This document shows positions 61,097 to 64,000 of a stretch of 64,000 bases of DNA, piece after piece. The notes below the pieces were generated by a model. It searched no databases. It saw only the letters and a program-made list of their open reading frames with translations, and was not told the DNA's origin. Origin of the DNA: Anabaena sp. WA102 (GTDB lineage: Bacteria; Cyanobacteriota; Cyanobacteriia; Cyanobacteriales; Nostocaceae); assembly GCF_001277295.1 (NCBI RefSeq), contig NZ_CP011456.1, forward strand, positions 3,848,001-3,912,000. The letters run 5' to 3'. A program made the position numbers and the translations under genes. Positions within the stretch are counted from its first letter, which is position 1, and every line of letters begins with the position of its first letter.

Positions 61097-61166
61097 TTCA
61101 AGCCTTGTAATCAATCAAATTTTCGGAAGTTTTAATGGTTGTGTTATTTACGCCAACCTGTACTAA

Positions 61167-61291
61167 GTAGGTGAACACAATAAAACCAAACTGTGTAAAG
61201 AAACGTAAAATCGCCCAAACCCTCTTCACTCTTGCCTCTTGCCTCTTGCCTTTTGCCTTGCCATAACGACAATTTTCAACGCCAACCGACT
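61167..61291. mobile_element. AGTAGGT miniature element, copy F (125 bp, TA flanks)
   Basis: TA at 61165-61166 and 61292-61293. The right end reads AACCGACT instead of AACCTACT, a one-base change in the terminal repeat. Lies between the RTX pseudogene and the PAM68-like gene; the following 250 bp to 61545 show nothing else. Confidence 0.78.
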
Positions 61292-61544
61292 TAGCATCTT
61301 TTTTGGAGATGTCTATTAGGCCAAGAAATAAACTTTGCTGATTGTTTAACAATTTCAACGGATCAAAAATATCTTTTGTTAAATATATAAATAAAAATGT
61401 AGCGCCAGGTACTTTTTGCTGAATATTGGGTATAAACCAGAAAAATACAGTTTTTTAAACTTGAAGTTAAAGCGGTCAAAATTCCACCTCAACAATCATT
61501 TTCCAACTTACCCCATATTACAGTTATTACCTTGACGCTGCTTA

Positions 61545-62015
61545 TTAGACGTTCTTTTTCTGGGTATCACGCCAAACTTCGGTCATCCTTCCCCAGTTAG
61601 TGCTAAATTCATCCAAACCCATAATAGTTCCCGGTCTTTCCTCATCCCAAGAAGCGGAAAGAACACCATAGGTAATTCCCAACACACCTAAACCAAACAA
61701 TCCCATATTCACCAATAAAACGGCGATAGGGGGAAGTTGGATATCAGCCAAGGTAACTAGTAGATAGCTAACTACCAAACTAGTAATACCTAAAAATGTG
61801 GGGACACCACAAAACCCAGCCACTCGGCGAATCATGCGTTGACTGACCACTTCAGGAATCGCCATTTCTTGTTTAGAATAACGGCGTTTCTGTTGCGATT
61901 TTTCTTGAGGTTCTTTGGTTTTGATAACGGGTTGACTAATAGCCTTAGCGGGTTTTGGACGCTTTTTGTTTGGCTCGAAAGGCAATGGACTACGTTCCGA
62001 TTCTTCAGCAGCCAT
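61545..62015 (-). CDS. PAM68-family photosystem II assembly protein
   Basis: A 156-residue protein: charged, Lys/Pro-rich N-terminus (about 1-55), then two membrane helices (FLGITSLVVSYLLVTLADIQLPP and VLLVNMGLFGLGVLGITYGVLS) and the characteristic tail SASWDEERPGTIMGLDEFSTNWGRM. PAM68 proteins assist early photosystem II assembly in thylakoids of cyanobacteria and plants. It follows rpsO by 12 bp on the same strand, the usual cyanobacterial pairing. Confidence 0.88.
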   Translation of the reverse strand: MAAEESERSPLPFEPNKKRPKPAKAISQPVIKTKEPQEKSQQKRRYSKQEMAIPEVVSQRMIRRVAGFCGVPTFLGITSLVVSYLLVTLADIQLPPIAVLLVNMGLFGLGVLGITYGVLSASWDEERPGTIMGLDEFSTNWGRMTEVWRDTQKKNV

Positions 62016-62027
62016 AAGAATTAGTTC

Positions 62028-62297
62028 CTAACCGCGAATACCAAGACGAGTAATTAAAGCTTTATATTTTTCTTGACTACCTGCTTGGATATAAGCTAGA
62101 AGACGCTTTCTTTGGCCAATCATCTTCAATAGTCCTCTACGGGAGGAATGGTCTTTCTTATTAGCTTGCAAATGTTGACTGAGGCGGTTAATGCGGTCAG
62201 TTAGCATTGCAATTTGGACATCAGCCGAACCAGTGTCGGTTTCATGAACTTGATATCCAGAAATGAGTTCTTGTTTGCGCTGTTGCGTCAGAGCCAT
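62028..62297 (-). CDS. rpsO: 30S ribosomal protein S15
   Basis: An 89-residue protein with the S15 signature: YQVHETDTGSADVQIAMLTDRINRLSQHLQANKKDHSSRRGLLKMIGQRKRLLAYI. It binds the central domain of 16S rRNA. First gene of a two-gene unit with the PAM68-like gene. A run of about 150 bp upstream should hold its promoter and autoregulatory leader; no structure was fixed. Confidence 0.97.
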   Translation of the reverse strand: MALTQQRKQELISGYQVHETDTGSADVQIAMLTDRINRLSQHLQANKKDHSSRRGLLKMIGQRKRLLAYIQAGSQEKYKALITRLGIRG

Positions 62298-62451
62298 GAT
62301 CGGTTAAATTGTGATTGTTTTTAAATTTGTGTAGCAGTTTCCTATAATATCACACCCATCCATTGGTGTGGCAAATTCCTCTAGGACTCTTGACACTCTT
62401 AGGGCTTAACAATAGTAATGAAATTAAAGCCTCTCATTTTTCAACTTTTCT

Positions 62452-62862
62452 CTACCGACCATAGAGAAATTTGACCAGCCATAGAGCGAGCCAGCCTAAT
62501 AGAGCATACACGATGATTGCAATTAGGACATTGATATCAAAAACATTCGCTCCACCTCCAGCAACAGGACTAATTAACAAGGTGGAAAATGGCGCAATGA
62601 AGGGATCAGAAAGATTGTAAATAAACTGGGCAAAAGTATTTTGCGTATTTGCCCCGGAAAAACGTAGAAAGAAGCGTAACATCAGCAAGATTTCCAGCAT
62701 TCCCACTAGAAGGTAAATGCTATTGATAATCCAGGCAAATATAGATCTGCGTTTGCTAGATTCAAGTCGTCCCTCCTCCTGTTGCAATCGGAAAGTTTCT
62801 TCTTCACTGCGAAGTTCTTGCCTTCGCGCAGAATTGCTTCGTTCATGAGGATTTCTATTCAT
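62452..62862 (-). CDS. YggT-family membrane protein
   Basis: A 136-residue protein: charged N-terminus (RRQELRSEEETFRLQQEEGRLESSKRR), then a YggT unit with two main membrane spans (SIYLLVGMLEILLMLRFFLRFSG and the C-terminal VLIAIIVYALLGWLALWLVKFLYG) and the LSDPFIAPFSTLL motif between them. Related proteins act in chloroplast cytochrome b6f maturation (CCB3) or in nucleoid and division effects. A specific role is not assignable. Confidence 0.82.
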   Translation of the reverse strand: MNRNPHERSNSARRQELRSEEETFRLQQEEGRLESSKRRSIFAWIINSIYLLVGMLEILLMLRFFLRFSGANTQNTFAQFIYNLSDPFIAPFSTLLISPVAGGGANVFDINVLIAIIVYALLGWLALWLVKFLYGR

Positions 62863-62951
62863 AAGTTTGAGATTTTTATTAATATGGCTATAACTTCAGT
62901 GCTTGTATTCAAACCTCAGATACCTCAGATACAGCCTTGCATCCTCAAAAA

Positions 62952-63107
62952 TTAGACTATGCGGCGACCAATTAGTAAATTGTAAACTATTCCAATTAGA
63001 GCTAAAACTAAAAGCAGATGAATTAAGCTACCTCCGACATGAACCGAGAATCCTAACAGCCAGAGGACAAAGAGTACAACAGCAGCCGTCCAAATTAGAT
63101 TAATCAT
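62952..63107 (-). CDS. Lmo0937-family small membrane protein (51 aa)
   Basis: ATG at 63107 to TAA at 62952: MINLIWTAAVVLFVLWLLGF, then SVHVGGSLIHLLLVLALIGIVYNLLIGRRIV. Two membrane helices with a short loop and a basic end, the exact layout of the Lmo0937/DUF5670 family. Function unknown, often stress-induced. It lies upstream of the YggT gene on the same strand. Confidence 0.75.
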   Translation of the reverse strand: MINLIWTAAVVLFVLWLLGFSVHVGGSLIHLLLVLALIGIVYNLLIGRRIV

Positions 63108-63316
63108 ATTTGCCTTTATTATATAGTGTGTTACTACAGAAGTCTTTGGTTATGCAAATATCTTATCTGAACATGATTAAATCTCAATCCTCAAGAAGAG
63201 ATAGTCCAACAGAAAGAGAACAAATTTCATCATCAGCACTCTTTTTTTTGGCGAAGATATTGAGGAGAGAGACGGTATTTTTGCTGCTGTTGCTAAATCT
63301 TGAATCGAATCTAATA

Positions 63317-63793
63317 TTACTCCGGTGATTTGAGAGCTTGATCTAAAACTTGTCTAGCTTGTTCTGCTTTTCCCCTCGCTTCCTGGTAACGCAGATTAGC
63401 TTGAGCAAAATTTTTGAGAACTTTAAAACCTTCTTTAAGATGGGTTATTTCTTCCTCGGTGACAGATTTATCGGAAAACAGGACATCAATGGCTTGACGA
63501 ATTTCTAAGGCTTCGGTGCGTGATTCTTGGACTTTTAACTTCAGGGAAGCTAAATTACTGAGAATTTGCACTGCTTGGGTAATTTCGTCTTCACGGCTAG
63601 AAGTATCTGTAGTTGGTTCTTTCACCTCAATTAATTGTTGCGGACCAAATCCCTCTTCTAGTTCCGTTGGTAATTCACCAGCCTCCATGAGTTCCATTAA
63701 CTGATCCATGGCTTTATCACGGGCTTTAGCGGAATCTTTACCAGGAACTGTAAGGATAAGTTCTGGGCTTTGAGCGAGACTGTACTGAACCAT
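63317..63793 (-). CDS. Conserved-looking coiled-coil protein of unknown function
   Basis: A 158-residue acidic soluble protein. The first third (MVQYSLAQSPELILTVPGKDSAKARDKAMDQLMELMEAGELPTEL) may be a small folded unit; the second half (ITQAVQILSNLASLKLKVQESRTEALEIRQAIDVLFS...ARGKAEQARQVLDQAL) is predicted coiled coil. No family was recognised. ATG 63793; divergent from the gene beginning at 63921. Confidence 0.72.
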   Translation of the reverse strand: MVQYSLAQSPELILTVPGKDSAKARDKAMDQLMELMEAGELPTELEEGFGPQQLIEVKEPTTDTSSREDEITQAVQILSNLASLKLKVQESRTEALEIRQAIDVLFSDKSVTEEEITHLKEGFKVLKNFAQANLRYQEARGKAEQARQVLDQALKSPE

Positions 63794-63920
63794 AGGTGTA
63801 TATATAAATCCTATCTAATTTGTGAAAAGTATGATGGCAACTAAGAACCGCAAAGAAAAGAAATTTCGCTTCAATTATACTGAATAAAGGTAAACCAAAA
63901 TATAACAAAAGGGAAGATTT

Positions 63921-64000
63921 ATGACTCCCAATCCCGCTATTATGCGTTCTGTGGAACAACTAGGCTACCGAGTCACGGTTGGTGATGTAGCCACCCAGAT
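63921..64000 (+). CDS. Partial gene at right edge (conserved-looking cyanobacterial protein)
   Basis: ATG 63921 preceded by GGGAAGA ribosome-binding site; the visible 26 residues are MTPNPAIMRSVEQLGYRVTV then GDVATQ. This looks like the start of a winged-helix-like domain found in conserved cyanobacterial proteins, but the rest is outside the window, so no function is given. Confidence 0.65.
   Translation, partial: MTPNPAIMRSVEQLGYRVTVGDVATQ

Noticed and set aside
62903..63103. Plus-strand frame of 66 codons
   Set aside because: Antisense to the 51-residue Lmo0937-type gene, which has the better start and membrane pattern.

Overview
The window comes from a filamentous, heterocyst-type cyanobacterium (order Nostocales; an Anabaena/Dolichospermum/Nostoc relative is the best guess). 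The evidence is the gene content (ldpA, a PAM68-like photosystem II assembly protein, a Ycf45-type ATPase, glycine-rich Rbp RNA-binding proteins, GH57 branching enzyme, a cyanobacterial RNase P RNA), many GCGATCGC (HIP1) octamers, AT-rich coding sequence, and a heavy load of short repeats typical of this order: heptamer tandem repeats, palindromic elements and miniature inverted-repeat elements. No tRNA or rRNA gene was seen.

Layout. 1-6.1 kb: divergent alpha-2-macroglobulin lipoprotein (cut by the left edge) and penicillin-binding protein 1C. 6.2-7.6 kb: a graveyard of nested mobile repeats, including a GxxExxY gene broken by two insertions. 8.4-11.2 kb: rnpB followed by a two-gene ATPase/TOPRIM pair resembling the PARIS anti-phage system. 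11.4-20 kb: rnc, a large unknown protein, twin rbp genes, a PD-(D/E)XK nuclease, a phosphohexomutase, a small photosynthesis-type membrane protein and a branching enzyme. 20.4-22.2 kb: a Ser/Thr kinase fused to a formylglycine-generating-enzyme (C-type-lectin fold) domain whose C-terminus looks like the variable region of a diversity-generating retroelement. 22.5-29.7 kb (minus strand): grpE-dnaK-dnaJ-tusA-like-rsgA chaperone/ribosome cluster, invaded by a dead IS607-type element and repeats. 30.4-36.5 kb: pilB-pilT-pilC type IV pilus motor operon, then an unusual two-domain thymidylate-synthase-like protein. 36.5-42.7 kb: Rpn/DUF4351 gene with a duplicated tail, CPBP protease, Ycf45 ATPase, ldpA. 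42.7-48.2 kb: an island carrying sbnA, sbnB, a heme-oxygenase-like diiron oxidase and a lactate-permease-type transporter. 48.2-64 kb: MOSC protein, lepB, dihydroorotase, a TPR-protease operon, tsaE, Uma2 protein, yvcK, ruvC, a decayed RTX gene, a PAM68-like gene, rpsO, a YggT protein and small unknowns.

How the genes work together. The sbnA-sbnB pair should make L-2,3-diaminopropionate; the adjacent diiron oxidase and transporter suggest an undescribed small-molecule pathway. The island is flanked by 88-bp direct repeats containing the 3' end of the MOSC gene, so recombination between them would put the MOSC gene directly upstream of ldpA. This is the best candidate for a new system. The kinase-FGE variable region and the PARIS-like pair are the next two.

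The repeats are informative in themselves. A family of about 119-132 bp with AGTAGGT termini occurs six times, each flanked by TA. For four copies the empty site can be reconstructed: a broken GxxExxY frame is restored, an RTX frame is restored twice, and one copy landed exactly in the dnaK stop codon and changed TAG to TAA without altering the protein. Other short repeats sit in frame inside rsgA and ldpA. All functional names rest on motif recognition by eye; no database search was run.
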